Assembly: GCA_030374805.1 (NCBI GenBank)
Contig: JARGSG010000207.1
Span: 1,054,001-1,118,000, forward strand
Direction of reading: 5' to 3'
DNA length: 64,000 bases
DNA from: Gracilaria gracilis
Taxonomy: Eukaryota > Rhodophyta > Florideophyceae > Gracilariales > Gracilariaceae
Shown here: piece after piece, positions 32,705-43,590 of the stretch
Layout of the letters: each line of letters starts with the position of its first letter
How positions within the stretch are numbered: position 1 is the first letter of the stretch
The notes under the pieces: model-generated
What the model saw: only the letters and a program-made list of their open reading frames with translations
What the model was told of the DNA's origin: nothing
Databases searched by the model: none
Translations under genes and position numbers: made by a program

Positions 32705-33409
32705 TTACAGATCGCAACGGCAAATGGGACACGAGCGCTTCTGTTTGAGCCATGTGTGTATACAATGCTTGTGGTAAACGTGGTCACATGAAAGCATTAC
32801 CAGCGAGACGCCATAATCAAAACGCTCCAGACAGATATGGCAGTCCATAGACATATGTTCCTTTGTAGCTTCAAAGGTAGTGAGATCATCCAACTCGTCT
32901 TTCGAGAGTCCGCATCGTACATTGCCGTCGTCCAATTCCAACAATTCCTCGTACGTAAGCCCAAGCGAATCATCATCATCCCTGGCAACAGGCGCGCGTC
33001 TCCGCGAGATACGAAAGCCCAAAAAGTCGGTAAGACGAGAAACGCGCCGTCTACTATGCGGACGATACGGCCTCGTAGCTAACCGACGGCGCGCCGGAAT
33101 GGGCGAATGGGCGGGGTCAAACGCCTCCCAATCCGCACGTTCATCAAACATGAGCGGCATTCGCTGCGCGCCATAGTCCCAGGCGCGCGCCAGCCATGGC
33201 TCTGGGATGTGGGTGTGGACGCGCGAACGACCGCGGGGCAGCAAGCGATGGCGACGGGGGGCTGGCGGCGCCTCGGCGGCGGCGGCGGCGGCGCGACGGA
33301 GAAGAGGGGGGTGGTGCGGCTGGAACGGAAGTCGTGGCGGAAGCTCACCGGGCGGCCCCCACTGCCAATCGTCGGCCAGGTCGCTGGGGAAGGGCGCCGG
33401 CGCCGGCAT
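32705..33409 (-). CDS. RING-H2 E3 ubiquitin ligase, BIG BROTHER/RNF-like
   Basis: 234 aa from ATG 33409 (MPAPAPFPSDL). The frame is open further upstream, but that part is GC-rich and low in complexity. The N-terminal half is Pro/Arg/Ala-rich. The end has SLGLTYEELLELDDGNV, then RCGLSKDELDDL, a pair of motifs usual before the RING in plant BIG BROTHER and animal RNF38-type ligases. Next is the RING-H2 finger, CHICLERFDYG with CDHVYHKHCIHTW and CPIC. It should transfer ubiquitin from an E2 to unknown substrates. No transmembrane segment is seen, so it is probably cytosolic or nuclear. Codon use is extremely GC-rich at the 5' end and ordinary over the RING. Confidence 0.8.
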   Translation of the reverse strand: MPAPAPFPSDLADDWQWGPPGELPPRLPFQPHHPPLLRRAAAAAAEAPPAPRRHRLLPRGRSRVHTHIPEPWLARAWDYGAQRMPLMFDERADWEAFDPAHSPIPARRRLATRPYRPHSRRRVSRLTDFLGFRISRRRAPVARDDDDSLGLTYEELLELDDGNVRCGLSKDELDDLTTFEATKEHMSMDCHICLERFDYGVSLVMLSCDHVYHKHCIHTWLKQKRSCPICRCDL

Positions 33410-34739
33410 GGGCCTGGAGCGGGGGCGGCGACCGGGCGCCAGTGCGGAGCGGGCGTGCGGCGTGGCGGGGTCGGTGGGCGGGGTTTGCGGCGTGTGGAAG
33501 GGGATAAGGGAGGCGGTGGCGGGTGTGGGGAGGGGGGGTGGGGGAGGGGGGGGGAGAGAGAAGAGAGAGAAGAGGAGGAAGGTGAGGGGGCTGAGGAAGA
33601 GGACCGGCGGACGGGGACGGCGCGCGCAGCGTGGAAGGGGAGGGGGAAGGAACGAAGGTGGACGCGAAGCAAAGGCGACGTGCGCGGCGGGACGCGGCCG
33701 ATGACTTGTGTGTGTGCGTCGTGTGGCGTGCGCGACGGGCGTAAGAAGCGAACGCTGAAAAGCGCGTGGCACGACGCGCGCTCGCCCAAAACGGCGAAAA
33801 ATTGGGCCGACAGCCGCCAGCCGCTGCGCGCGAATGGGCGGGCGACACGCGCGCACGCGCGCAATAAACGCGCCATGCGCGCGGCGCGCGCGAGTGGAGG
33901 CGATCTCCGCCGCCGCCGCCGCGCACGCGCACAAGCGACGCGCACAACGATGCGCCCTCACGCGGCGAGACTGCTGCGCCCGAGGCGCGCGCAGGAGCGC
34001 CCAGAGGCGCTGGTCGTCGTGGTGCCGCGCGCCGCGCGGGAGGCGCGCGCGGCGCGAGTGGCCACACTGGCGGCAGTGCTGGCTGCGCGGCTGGCGCTGC
34101 GCGTCTGCGGCCGCACGGGGCGCTGCGCGCGGTGGGAGAGGGCCATGACCACCAGGCTGATGGTGGCCGGCGGTGACGACGAGCTTCACGACATTGCGAG
34201 GAGGGCGCAGGCGATGCGCGTACCGTTCTTGCTCATGAACGACGGTGAACGCGGCGCGCTGCTGTCGCTGGGCTTGCTGGCGTCGGAGCGCGCTCTGAGG
34301 AGTTTGACCGCGCGACTGGACCCGTTCTGAGCGCCGGCTTGGACGTGTGCCGAGTAGGAACGGTGGCGGAAAGGTTGGGCACCACGTCGCTTCACTGACG
34401 TCGCTGCACTGCCGTTGGTGAAGCGCTCCATCGCGCGAGCGCAGCGTCGTGTTCCAAGCAGAGCGCGTGCCGTGCGTATGCCGCTTCACCCAGTGCTTCC
34501 TGAGCGTAAAACCTGAGCGCAAGCCTTCAGCGTGTTGTGGTCAGCTGTGCGTGCCAGCTGAGTGCATCCCCCACTGTCGAGCCCGGCTTCGTCATTGCAT
34601 TGATTGAGACAGTATCGATTTACGTACGCGTGCTTCGTCGCTTTTCAAACATTCAAGAGCGCAAGCAGAGAAGCAGAAAGCGCACATCATCTTTGCTGCG
34701 CACGACGTGCTCCGAGATGCAGCGCGCGCCAGCTTGCAC
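33410..34739. other. GC-rich upstream region of the RING gene
   Basis: A CpG-dense region with G-runs and long spurious frames on several reading phases. It may hold promoter and leader of the RING-H2 gene. The 3' part (34330-34739) is less GC-rich, and nothing is recognised there. Confidence 0.35.
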
Positions 34740-35135
34740 CCGATATGGTTTCCGCCTTCTACTGCCTTCCACGCCACACAAACAATCGTCCCTCCAACAC
34801 GCCAACTATCTTCTTCGCCCGTCCCCCCACCTCCAAATGTGTATTTTACACCTCACCGACAATGCCCACGTACCACCGCATCTAACCAACCACGCGCTCT
34901 CCACGGCTCCTCTCCGAGCATCATGTCTCAAGCTCTCCACATCTTTTTATCACTTGTCCTTCCCCACTCCTGCCTCCCACACTCCGTTAGCTTCCCACCG
35001 CAGTCATTCTGCACAGTTCCGATGCGCTGTTTCTCACGTGTCTTGATCAATCATCACTGTTGCTTGTGATCCCAGTGCCAGTGCGCCCCACGCCTAGCGA
35101 ATCCATTTAGTAGCTTGTTTCGTCAATCTCTCACA
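34740..35135 (+). pseudogene. Decayed tandem copy of the 35656 gene
   Basis: Shares with 35674-36020, in the same order and strand, CTTCCACGCC, ACAAACAAT, CCAACTAT, TTTTATC, TTCTCACGTG, CAGTGCCA and ACGCCTAGCGAA, with indels in between. Frames are broken many times and no long product can be read. The spacing of matches shows a direct duplication about 900 bp apart, of which this upstream copy has degenerated. Confidence 0.65.
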
Positions 35136-35655
35136 TCCCCAGTTACCCCTTAGCGCCCCGGTTGCACGTGCGGTCATATTATTCAGCACCCACCGCTTGT
35201 TACAGAGCGGAACTTGCAGTCCAAATAAACAGAAGAGTCTTTCTCATCGGTATTGGTTTCTCCTTCTCCATAGCAAACACCTTACAGAGAGAGAGAGAGG
35301 GAATTGAGACAGGAGTCTGATGGTTCATTAAATGACGAACGAGAACGGCAATCAACACAAAACAAAAAGTGCATACAGGACACGATAGCACTGGGATCTT
35401 GTAATTTGGCAGAAATCCACGGAGATGATACAGAAGGTACCGTTGTATCAACTCGCTATTATCAAGCGTTACTTCTCCCACCACGCTCCAGCACGAGGCG
35501 TATCGCTTCCCCATCGAAGATTGGTGTACAAGATCCGAAACAACTGAACGTCCAGTTGAGTCGTTGATCTTCTGCGCGAACTCCATTTTAGCGAATGCAC
35601 TGCGGCCAATGTACTGCATGCCGCGAGTCTCGAACCTTACAAACTTACCACCGCA
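35136..35655. other. Region between decayed copy and intact gene
   Basis: Includes a GAGAGAGAGAGAGGG microsatellite at 35287-35302. A 160-codon minus-strand frame (35200-35682) overlaps the start of the next gene, opens with GTG and is unlikely to be coding. Confidence 0.3.
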
Positions 35656-36669
35656 ATGTTCCCGTTGTTCAACCGTTTCCACGCCCTACAAACAATAGAT
35701 GCCCCATGGCGTCAACTATTCGCCCGCCTATCCGAGAAACGTCTTGAAGTTATTCTCGCCGACAAAGCCTATGTAGCACCCGTAACCAAAGGCACGCTCC
35801 CCACAGCTCGCATCAGAGGGTCGTCCCGCTCACTATCCACAAGCCTTTTATCGCTTGTTCTTTCTACGCCAGCCACAAGCGCATGTATTGACCAAAACGA
35901 CAATGCGTTGGTTCTCACGTGCATTGATAAATCTTCATTGCAGCTTGTGGTCACAGTGCCAATGCTTCCTACGCCTAGCGAAGCGCTGTTCAATGAGCTT
36001 CACCAGTCTCTCATAGTAGCTGTGGCCTCCTTGGAGGTATGTTTGCTCGCTAGCTTCGGAGAACATGAACACACGGACCCAACGCACGATATCCATGGCT
36101 TGCAAGTAATCCACGCTGCCCCAAGGCATGGCAAGGAACCTATCAGTGAGTTTACAGCATTCCGGCGCATGAGCGCCGGAAACATGAGTTTGTTGGCAGC
36201 ACGCGCGTTTGCTGCCGCGCAGCTTGCGTCAAGTTGTCGAGCGGAAAAGTTGCACCATAAACAAGTCAGGATTGAACGCATGAAGCAAATGAAGAAACGT
36301 CAACGTGAACTGGTGGAACAAGCGAAACGCCAGAATGCACAAAGAAAAAGAGGACGGAGCGTCTTTGTAGAGTATAAACCGGAGCAAGATGTCAAGAAAG
36401 ATCAACCAAAAGACAAGCGGGTCTCAAATCTTTCTCGAGTTGACAACCTTGAAAGCAATGCGAATGAAAAGGGGGAGCTCGATGCGCAAACGAAGTCGCG
36501 TGAGATGTTGCAAATTGAAGCTGAGAAAAACCCTTTGCAACAAGAAACACCACAACCCAGTCAAGAGCAAAATCAAATGACTGGGGCTGCCAAAGAGAAC
36601 GCTCAAAAGGAATCGTTGTCCTCAGCACCGAAGCGCAAAAAGCGCAAAAAGACTAAGCGACTCGTCTAA
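35656..36669 (+). CDS. Unknown basic, coiled-coil protein
   Basis: 337 aa, ATG at 35656, intact. The N-terminal ~160 residues look globular, with alternating hydrophobic strands (LQLVVTVPMLPTPSEALFNEL). Residues ~175-240 are predicted helical and strongly basic (HHKQVRIERMKQMKKRQREL). The C-terminus is Gln/Glu/Lys-rich and ends PKRKKRKKTKRLV, a strong nuclear or nucleolar localisation signal. I recognise no family. A role with RNA or chromatin is possible from composition alone. Its stop lies 75 bp from the stop of the convergent citramalate synthase gene. Confidence 0.7.
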   Translation: MFPLFNRFHALQTIDAPWRQLFARLSEKRLEVILADKAYVAPVTKGTLPTARIRGSSRSLSTSLLSLVLSTPATSACIDQNDNALVLTCIDKSSLQLVVTVPMLPTPSEALFNELHQSLIVAVASLEVCLLASFGEHEHTDPTHDIHGLQVIHAAPRHGKEPISEFTAFRRMSAGNMSLLAARAFAAAQLASSCRAEKLHHKQVRIERMKQMKKRQRELVEQAKRQNAQRKRGRSVFVEYKPEQDVKKDQPKDKRVSNLSRVDNLESNANEKGELDAQTKSREMLQIEAEKNPLQQETPQPSQEQNQMTGAAKENAQKESLSSAPKRKKRKKTKRLV

Positions 36670-36744
36670 GGGGTAAAAAGTGTCTGTACAATACAAACGA
36701 CTCATATCAAAACTTGTATAATTGCTTTATCTATACAAGAAGTT

Positions 36745-38586
36745 CTACAAGATACACTGAGGCAATTGATCCCACATGGCTACCTCAAACCCGTCCATCA
36801 AGGCGTTCACAGAAGCCACAATAATGTTAGGATGAGCATACACAGTCGTCCATCTCTTCCCGTTGGATGACTCTTCGAACTCTACCATTACTCGCGTTAT
36901 GGCGGCTGTCCCACTTGCATTGTCGAGAATACGCACTCTGTAATCTACTAGTGATACTGTTCGCAACGGCTTGTAGACGGGGAGAAGACACTTCTGAAGA
37001 GCACCGTTCACAGCATCTACAGGACCATTACCTTCGGCAATCTCAAAACAGACCTTTGTGGGACACATATCCCCGCCATCCTTTGGTCCCAGCAGCGCAA
37101 GCTTCACTGAAGCCTGTGTCACGGACTCATTCCTCGGAGCAGCATTAGTGTCATTCCCGTACACAACCCGCTTATTGTCCGTAGATACAGAAAAGTCAAG
37201 CAATTCAAACGGTGGTCTGTAACCTTCCAAAGTGCGTCGCAACATCAGTTCCAAGCTTGCTTCAGCACCCTCGAAGCTGTAACCCTTGTTTTCCAGTTCT
37301 TTAACCTGTGCTAGCACAGACTTCGCACGCATGTTCCATTCCTTCACATTTTCCTCATCTCCATCTGGGTGCAACCCAAGCTCTTTTGCCTTCGTGATGA
37401 TATTTCGCCTTCCAGACAATTCAGATACGAGAATGCGTCGCTCATTCCCAACCATATCGGGATTAATATGTTGATATGTGTTCGCATCCTTTAAAACGGC
37501 TGCCACATGAAGTCCTCCCTTGTGTGCAAAGCTGGACGAACCGACATACGGTCGACTGGGAACGTGTGGCTGGTTTGCAATTTCATCTGCATATCTTGAT
37601 ACTTTTGTTAACTGTGACAATTGCTCTCCAACACAATTATAGCCCATTTTAAGCTGGAGAGTGGGCACAATGCTCATTAGGTTTGCGTTTCCAGTGCGTT
37701 CACCAAAGCCGTTGATGGTTCCCTGAACAAGAGAAGCACCAGCATGTACGGCCGCAATGGAATTGGAAACGGCGAGTTCCATATCATTATGACAGTGGAT
37801 ACCAATCTTCACAGTTGGGAACTTAGAAACAACTACTTGAGTGATATCCTCAATTTCCCAAGGCAGAGTTCCGCCGTTCGTATCACAGAGAACGAGTACA
37901 TCAACTCCAGCCTGCACCGCAGAATTCAAGCACGATAACGCATAACTGGAGTCGGCCTTGTACCCATCAAAGAAATGTTCCGCATCAAGCATCACTTCCC
38001 TCCCACGGAGCTTAAAGTAATCTACCGTCTCGGAAATCATTGCGAGATTCTCTTCGAGACTGGCTTCGAGAACAACGGTGACCTGTTTGTTCCACGCCTT
38101 TCCTACCAATGTAACAACAGGTGTATCGGCGTTGAGCAACGCAAGAACGTTCTTATCCTTCTCACAGGTGGTACCCTTATAGCGAGTGCTACCAAACGCC
38201 ACTAGTTTGGCATTTTGGAGATCCCTGCACTGAGCAAAGAACGCCTCATCCTTCGGGTTACTGCCCGGCCACCCTCCCTCGATGTAATGTACGCCGAATT
38301 GATCGAGATGGTGCGCAATTTTGATCTTATCAGGAACCGTAAATGAAATGCCCTCCCCTTGCGACCCATCTCTTAACGTGGTATCATAAACGTACACCGT
38401 CTTCTGCTGCTTGACAAGCGTGGAAGAATTCTGCTCCGTTAAAGGTGTCACCTGTTCAGACTTCCGTCTAGCCGGCGCAACCATTGTCACATATGCCCGC
38501 CGACAAGTCGCATCACACTGTGCCGTGCGCCTCGCCAGTCGACCAGGCAAACAGGCAGGCCTCACAAATGCCTCCTCAGCAATCAT
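36745..38586 (-). CDS. (R)-citramalate synthase (CimA type)
   Basis: 613 aa. It condenses acetyl-CoA with pyruvate to (R)-citramalate, the first step of a threonine-independent route to isoleucine. The HMGL/TIM-barrel starts near residue 62 with VYVYDTTLRDGSQGEGISF, holding the Arg-Asp pair that binds the substrate and metal. IHCHNDMELAV (about 263) supplies the metal-binding HxH, and GTINGFGERTGNANL follows. The C-terminal part matches the LeuA allosteric dimerisation domain (EGNGPVDAVNGALQKCL), so isoleucine-type feedback control is likely. Length and motifs (DTTLRDGSQ, GGWPGSNPKD) fit the CimA/LeuA-related branch of about 530 aa plus an N-terminal extension of ~60 residues rich in Arg, Ala and Ser. 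That extension suggests plastid or mitochondrial import. 2-isopropylmalate or homocitrate synthase is less likely. Confidence 0.85.
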   Translation of the reverse strand: MIAEEAFVRPACLPGRLARRTAQCDATCRRAYVTMVAPARRKSEQVTPLTEQNSSTLVKQQKTVYVYDTTLRDGSQGEGISFTVPDKIKIAHHLDQFGVHYIEGGWPGSNPKDEAFFAQCRDLQNAKLVAFGSTRYKGTTCEKDKNVLALLNADTPVVTLVGKAWNKQVTVVLEASLEENLAMISETVDYFKLRGREVMLDAEHFFDGYKADSSYALSCLNSAVQAGVDVLVLCDTNGGTLPWEIEDITQVVVSKFPTVKIGIHCHNDMELAVSNSIAAVHAGASLVQGTINGFGERTGNANLMSIVPTLQLKMGYNCVGEQLSQLTKVSRYADEIANQPHVPSRPYVGSSSFAHKGGLHVAAVLKDANTYQHINPDMVGNERRILVSELSGRRNIITKAKELGLHPDGDEENVKEWNMRAKSVLAQVKELENKGYSFEGAEASLELMLRRTLEGYRPPFELLDFSVSTDNKRVVYGNDTNAAPRNESVTQASVKLALLGPKDGGDMCPTKVCFEIAEGNGPVDAVNGALQKCLLPVYKPLRTVSLVDYRVRILDNASGTAAITRVMVEFEESSNGKRWTTVYAHPNIIVASVNALMDGFEVAMWDQLPQCIL

Positions 38587-38837
38587 CGCAAAGCAGAAGT
38601 ACCCCTTAACTCAGACTGAGACGTCGCCGCTCTCGTGGTAAGGCTGAACAAACCACGACGATGGCTCGAACCTGGGTTATATCTACGACGGACAACGGTA
38701 TGGATATTTAAAGTTACCACGGTGGTAGATACCACCGTGCAGCTCCGTGCAGCTCAATCTGAGGTCTGCTCGCTGGCCACGTTGGTATGAAGCAACGGCT
38801 TCGCGAATGCAAATCTTGCAGGCGCCATTTCGGCCAA

Positions 38838-39197
38838 TCAGGCGGCGCGCAGGATCTCGTTGCCATCGCCAGGGTCATACAGCGTCATTATTCCTCGGGT
38901 GATCGATACCGTAAATTTAGATACAAAGCCGAACATGATGCTGCTCATCATCATCGTTCCGTTTTGATCCACGCTCTCGTCTATCGACGTATCGCTGGGT
39001 TGGCTTTCTGGCTGATGCTTCATCCCCACAACAGTCGATAGACAAGTCGTGCTTTGGAAGACATTCTGAAGAATTCTGTGCACGCGTCGAATGCCAGGAG
39101 ATGCCTGCTGACGTCTGGCGAAACTGTCTCGAAGGGCGCGCGCCAAGAATTGGTCTGCGGAAAGCATACCGCGGATTAGATCTCTTCGCGAGCCCAT
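38838..39197 (-). CDS. Hypothetical small protein
   Basis: 119 codons from ATG 39197 (MGSRRDLIRGMLSADQF) to a stop before 38838. It is basic at the start, with a Met/Phe/Ser-rich middle (MMMSSIMFGF). No domain recognised. It lies between the citramalate synthase start and the carrier gene, and reads the same way as both. It may be spurious. Confidence 0.3.
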   Translation of the reverse strand: MGSRRDLIRGMLSADQFLARALRDSFARRQQASPGIRRVHRILQNVFQSTTCLSTVVGMKHQPESQPSDTSIDESVDQNGTMMMSSIMFGFVSKFTVSITRGIMTLYDPGDGNEILRAA

Positions 39198-39555
39198 CAG
39201 TGTGGTTGTGCTTCGTTGTGTATTGGTTGCAATGACAATGCTCTCATCACAGCTTCTATTTCTAGATATATTCTCACCGCCACAAATGAGGAATGAAGCG
39301 GGCGAACTTTTGATCGTAGATGCGTTCCCGCATCTGAACTTCCAGATATGATATTATCGGCCTCCGTCAAGCCCCGAATACATGGAGTGTTGCCAGCTAA
39401 GAAGACTACACAACCTTTTCTTTTAATGTGCTGCGTTTCGTAGATGCGTGCTACACATCCCTTCCGCGCGCATGACCCACTCTTCGTACTCTGACTCGAA
39501 CCGTACTTGTTCCATCGAAAACACCTACGAAGATAAAATCCAACAGACCACGACT

Positions 39556-40625
39556 TCAGCGCTTAAGGCTTCGATAATAAGCAGCCTTGAACTGCTCAAG
39601 ACAAATGAAAGTCAGAATTGTATGCGGCCCAAGTCTCAGGAAGTATGGAGTCATCCCCTTCCATAAACTAAAGAATCCCTCTCGTCGTGCCGTTTTTGTC
39701 AGTGCATCCAACATTCCAGTATATTCGGGCACGCCGTTGATCACTCTCATATTCTGCACTCTCGTCTTCGCAGAATCGAGCGGAATGGAAACCACCGTTG
39801 CAAAGAATGCAGAAACAGTGCTGGCCATCGCGTGTGCGTAGATGTTATCGCCAGCAACACCCGTCTTCAAAATGTTTTCCTTTGCCTGATCGTACGTGGC
39901 TAACTGTGCAATGTTCAACACCATAGCTCGCCCCACAGTCGGCATGGTGCCTCGCCACAGAGTGAAAACCCCTTCTTCTTTCGTTACTCTTGAAAGCGCG
40001 TTGACCACATTCGTATATCCGCGTTGTTCCGTGACTGGGAGCCGTCCGTCTGCAGTCATTCGAACCAATGCCACCTCAGCTGGTGTACCAACAACAGCAC
40101 CAATACCGCCTGCGACCATGCCTGCGAACGCTTTCTTGTAGAACGGCAACGGAGATCCGTCCGGAGACATGAAATCCTTCATAACGCCAAATGTGCCCAG
40201 ACGACCTGTGGTATACGTCATTTGCCGGAATAAAGCGGCGGTCAAGCCTCTATATAAGCCATTGAATCCTTCGGTGGCCGCAACAGTTTGAAACGTAGTG
40301 ACAAAACCGCTAATGGAATACGTGGGTTAGAAGACTCAGTTGTTACATTGAGCAGCGGTTGCTGATGACTTACTGGTTCATTATGCCGGGCGTAGCAGTG
40401 GCCAGCTGCATTCTTGTCTTTATAAGATCGATGGGCTGCACGACACATGTGGCCGCCATACCTTCAGAATTCATCGAGCAAAACCAATTGTAAGGTTAGT
40501 CTCCAGCATGTATATGCTTCTACGAAGTGATGTCTATTCCTGTAGCATGTATACTTACCGGCAGAGCCGCCGAAAACGAACTGTAGATACTTAGGTATGG
40601 GTGCCTTTGGTGGTGGAGATTTCAT
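39556..40625 (-). CDS. Mitochondrial carrier, oxoglutarate/dicarboxylate type
   Basis: Three exons, 40625-40559, 40461-40374 and 40309-39556, give 302 aa. Introns are 97 nt (GTAAGT, AG) and 64 nt (GTAAGT, with CTAAC before the AG), and the phases agree. The protein starts MKSPPPKAPIPKYLQFVFGG, followed by the first carrier signature VVQPIDLIKTRMQL. The others are VGTPAEVALVRMTADGRL and VSIPLDSAKTRVQNM, so there are three repeats and six transmembrane helices. TPAEVALVRM with MTADGR is typical of the oxoglutarate/malate carrier (SLC25A11) and plant DTC. It exchanges 2-oxoglutarate and malate across the inner mitochondrial membrane. Divergent from the nucleoside diphosphate kinase gene, with 650 bp between starts. 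Confidence 0.9.
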
Positions 40626-41277
40626 GGATGTGCGTGACGACATTTCGCAGCTACAAGAATATGGTTTAGACGCCGAACAAATGCTTTATCGCATATGACT
40701 CTGTCGTCCAGATTGGTTTAGTTTCCTTTGTAGCAGCCGTAGCAGGTAGCAGGCAATGTGCACCGCAAGTGCATCGATGAAATGTGAGTACAGGGGTAGG
40801 AAGAGCGCAAAAATGGAGAGAAGTAAACTGCAGAGACCGCACCTCCTTCGTACCAGGGTTAGATGAAATCGGCCCGATCGCTATTGTCGAGGTTGATCTT
40901 CAGCGAAGATCATGGTGCCACAACGCCAAAAAGTCCTGCAACTCGCCATCACTCGCCATCAAATGGTGGCCGTCTTTGGATTCCAAAGTTTGGAAGGCCT
41001 GAATTCCCACTGGAGATGCGAATGAGTCTTCCCTCCATACAACCACTGCCACATGGGCCATTTGTATTGGGTGATCCTTTTATTTGCTGCAGCGTCCGAA
41101 ACGAGAGGTCCCTGGTCGCCGTCAGGCTGACGGTCAGCCGCCAGAGATACACGTACGCGCAACGTTTAACGCTACCCCTATCGGCGGAATTCTCATCGCC
41201 CACTGCTCCTCCCCTTCCTCATTGTCCTCGTTCACTGCTTGTGCGCTTTTGGATCGAACTGTTGCATTTATACATTG
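40626..41277. other. Divergent intergenic region, carrier / NDK
   Basis: Presumably holds both promoters. No element can be named with confidence. Frames inside are short. Confidence 0.35.
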
Positions 41278-42002
41278 ATGAAAGAGATGGCTGAAAGATC
41301 CTTTATCATGATCAAGCCCGATGGTGCGTCGTAAGCAACACTATTCCATCAAGTGCAATTTGATTTGCATATAACTAACTTTTGCTCTATCAATCTTCAA
41401 ATGCGAAAGGCGTCCAACGTGGGCTAGTCTCTGACGTCATCGGTCGTTTCGAGCGCCGTGGTTATAAGCTGGTTGCTATGAAGCTGGTGAAGCCATCTTT
41501 GCAGCATGCTGAGCAGCATTATGTGCGTTACCTCCTATTCAATGTACATGTAATGGATTTGATCTCACAGTGACTAACTTCTGACTTTGTCTGCCTTTGG
41601 GATCTTAGGCTGATTTGAGTGAGAGGCCGTTTTTCCCCGACCTGACCGCATTTCTCTCTAGCTCCCCAGTCGTAGCTATGGTGTGGAGTGGCGAGGACAT
41701 CGTCGTACAAGGGTAAGTTGGTTCACAAGTACTACTTCATTTCGATACAAGTTGTAGTAGAGCAGAACGTTCCGATTCTGACTGAAATACCTGTTCGACG
41801 AAGACGTGCGATGATAGGTGCCACAAACCCTCTCAAGTCTGCTCCGGGCACTATCCGTGGCGACCTTGCTATTGTCACAGGAAAGAATATCATTCACGGC
41901 TCTGACTCCGTTGAAAGCGCCCAGAAGGAAATCGCTCTCTGGTTTAACGAAGACGAGTTATGCGACTACGAAAAGTGCACCGAGACTTGGATCTACGAAT
42001 AA
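41278..42002 (+). CDS. Nucleoside diphosphate kinase
   Basis: Four exons: 41278-41323, 41410-41522, 41609-41712 and 41804-42002, giving 153 aa, the standard length of the family. Introns are 86, 86 and 91 nt with GTGCGT, GTGCGT and GTAAGT donors. The protein reads [16 protein letters not shown], then [47 protein letters not shown] and [16 protein letters not shown]. The His in NIIHGSDS is the phosphorylated catalytic residue. The enzyme transfers the gamma phosphate from ATP to other NDPs and forms hexamers. ATG 41287 (MAERSF) is an alternative start. No transit peptide is seen, so it is probably cytosolic. Confidence 0.93.
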
Positions 42003-43590
42003 GCGCCATACCATGGGCTCACCCCTTGTCTACGATGGTGACATCTATATTGAAGAGGAACGGGCTGCAATTTCACTGACGTACTGTCATCGTAAAGGAA
42101 GCATGCCTGAGTGGTAGAAAACATATTTCACATGCCCGCATAACACCACCTGTTTCAGGAAGCAGATGTCACAAAATTTCTTCATACTCTGAAACTCGGC
42201 TTATCGCTGTTTGGTAGGCGACATGGGCCTAATGACATATTGGTTAATAACTCGCACCATTTTGAGACCCGTTAAAGCATGCCTCTAGATTTGTCTTGAC
42301 ATTTTGTTGCACCGTAACGTGGATTGGGGAGGACAAAGACCGTTCCATGTCTTCAATGAAAGACTAGTGCGTTCTGAGCTGTTATTGATAGAAGCATGCA
42401 GGCTTCCTATGCTCTCTTGCGCTGACATAATGTGTGATTGTGTCGGACATGTACGTGTCGGACTATCCGTCGAATAGTCTAGACCCTGTAGCAGGTGGGC
42501 TTTCATTGCTCCAGATGAAATAGCATCGGGTGAAAAGCGCCACATACTTGTCTTCATTCTTGTACACCTCTGCTCTTCAATAGTATGTTGGAAGCTGTAA
42601 AAGCCAAGCTTGTGAGGCCTGGTCGTGTTTGTGTCCAACGATTCGATCATGTTGCGGGCAAACATCTATTACGAGAGAATGTTCATGAGCATGGTCTGAC
42701 AGCAAAGGGAAGCATTGTCAATGCTCTAGTGTGAACCTTTCAAGATGGCGATTCCTATCCTATCAGAGGGAACATCTGGCTCGACCACTACGCCAAAAGT
42801 CATCTGGTTACGCTGAATGGGCATGGTCCTCGCGTTCTGACAGAACGAAATAAGACTCTTGTCCAATAATTACTATCGCGAAAAGCAGTTCCGTTGTACG
42901 AACTCGAGAGCCAGGAACATAATCGTGTCAAAAATCCAAACTGCAGCTGGAGCTCTAAACGGCTCTATTGCCGGAAGAAGCACCAAGGAGCTGCATCATT
43001 CGTTCGTTGCATCATTTGCTCAGCACAGAGAATACCGTGCAACACTTGCGCAGGTTGCTTGTATTCCGGTAACAGAGGGTTGCCTAGTTCCTCACTGTTC
43101 CACGCCAAGAATAGTCTGTTAGTCTGATTTGAATTCCAAGGACCGCCTCTGCTGGATGTTACACTGTCCTGGCTCCAAGCATTGGCCCATAATTTCTTTG
43201 CAGCCTTTAGCTACTGCATGCGTGCAACTCCGGTGTGCAGACATAAGTTGCAGTTGTGGAACTTGCAATAGGACTGGACATTCGCAATTTTCGCGTAACC
43301 ACAGGGACGAATCTAAGAGTCATATTCTTCGAAGGCGGAGGTGCGCCTTGGTCTGTTCCACGTGAGTCGTTCGAGCTGCATTACCTTCTGGCCCGTGAGT
43401 TCGGCGCACTCATTTCGAGGACGTGGACTGTTTGCAGCCGTTGAATGTGAGGCGCAGGCGACTAATTTTTGAGGAATCCATCAGAAGACAATTCCATTTC
43501 TGCTTTCGCAGCGTGTTTGAAACGCCTTCGTTCGCTGTACTTAATTCGAGCTTCCTCATCGCCTCTCTTGTGCCGTAGTGCTTCTTCCGT
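42003..43590. other. Intergenic region, nothing recognised
   Basis: Several short overlapping frames (for example 42285-42665 on the minus strand, 43256-43444 on the plus strand). None has a recognisable motif or splice partner. Probably untranslated regions and old decayed sequence. Confidence 0.35.

Noticed and set aside
33107..34330. 407-codon plus-strand frame opposite the RING gene
   Set aside because: It is Arg/Gly/Ala-rich sequence produced by GC-rich DNA; the opposite strand encodes a clear RING-H2 finger at its 5' side, and no domain is visible here.
33410..34522. N-terminal extension of the RING protein to 605 aa
   Set aside because: The extra 370 residues are low-complexity Pro/Arg/Ala from CpG-rich DNA; ATG 33409 gives a protein of family-typical size.
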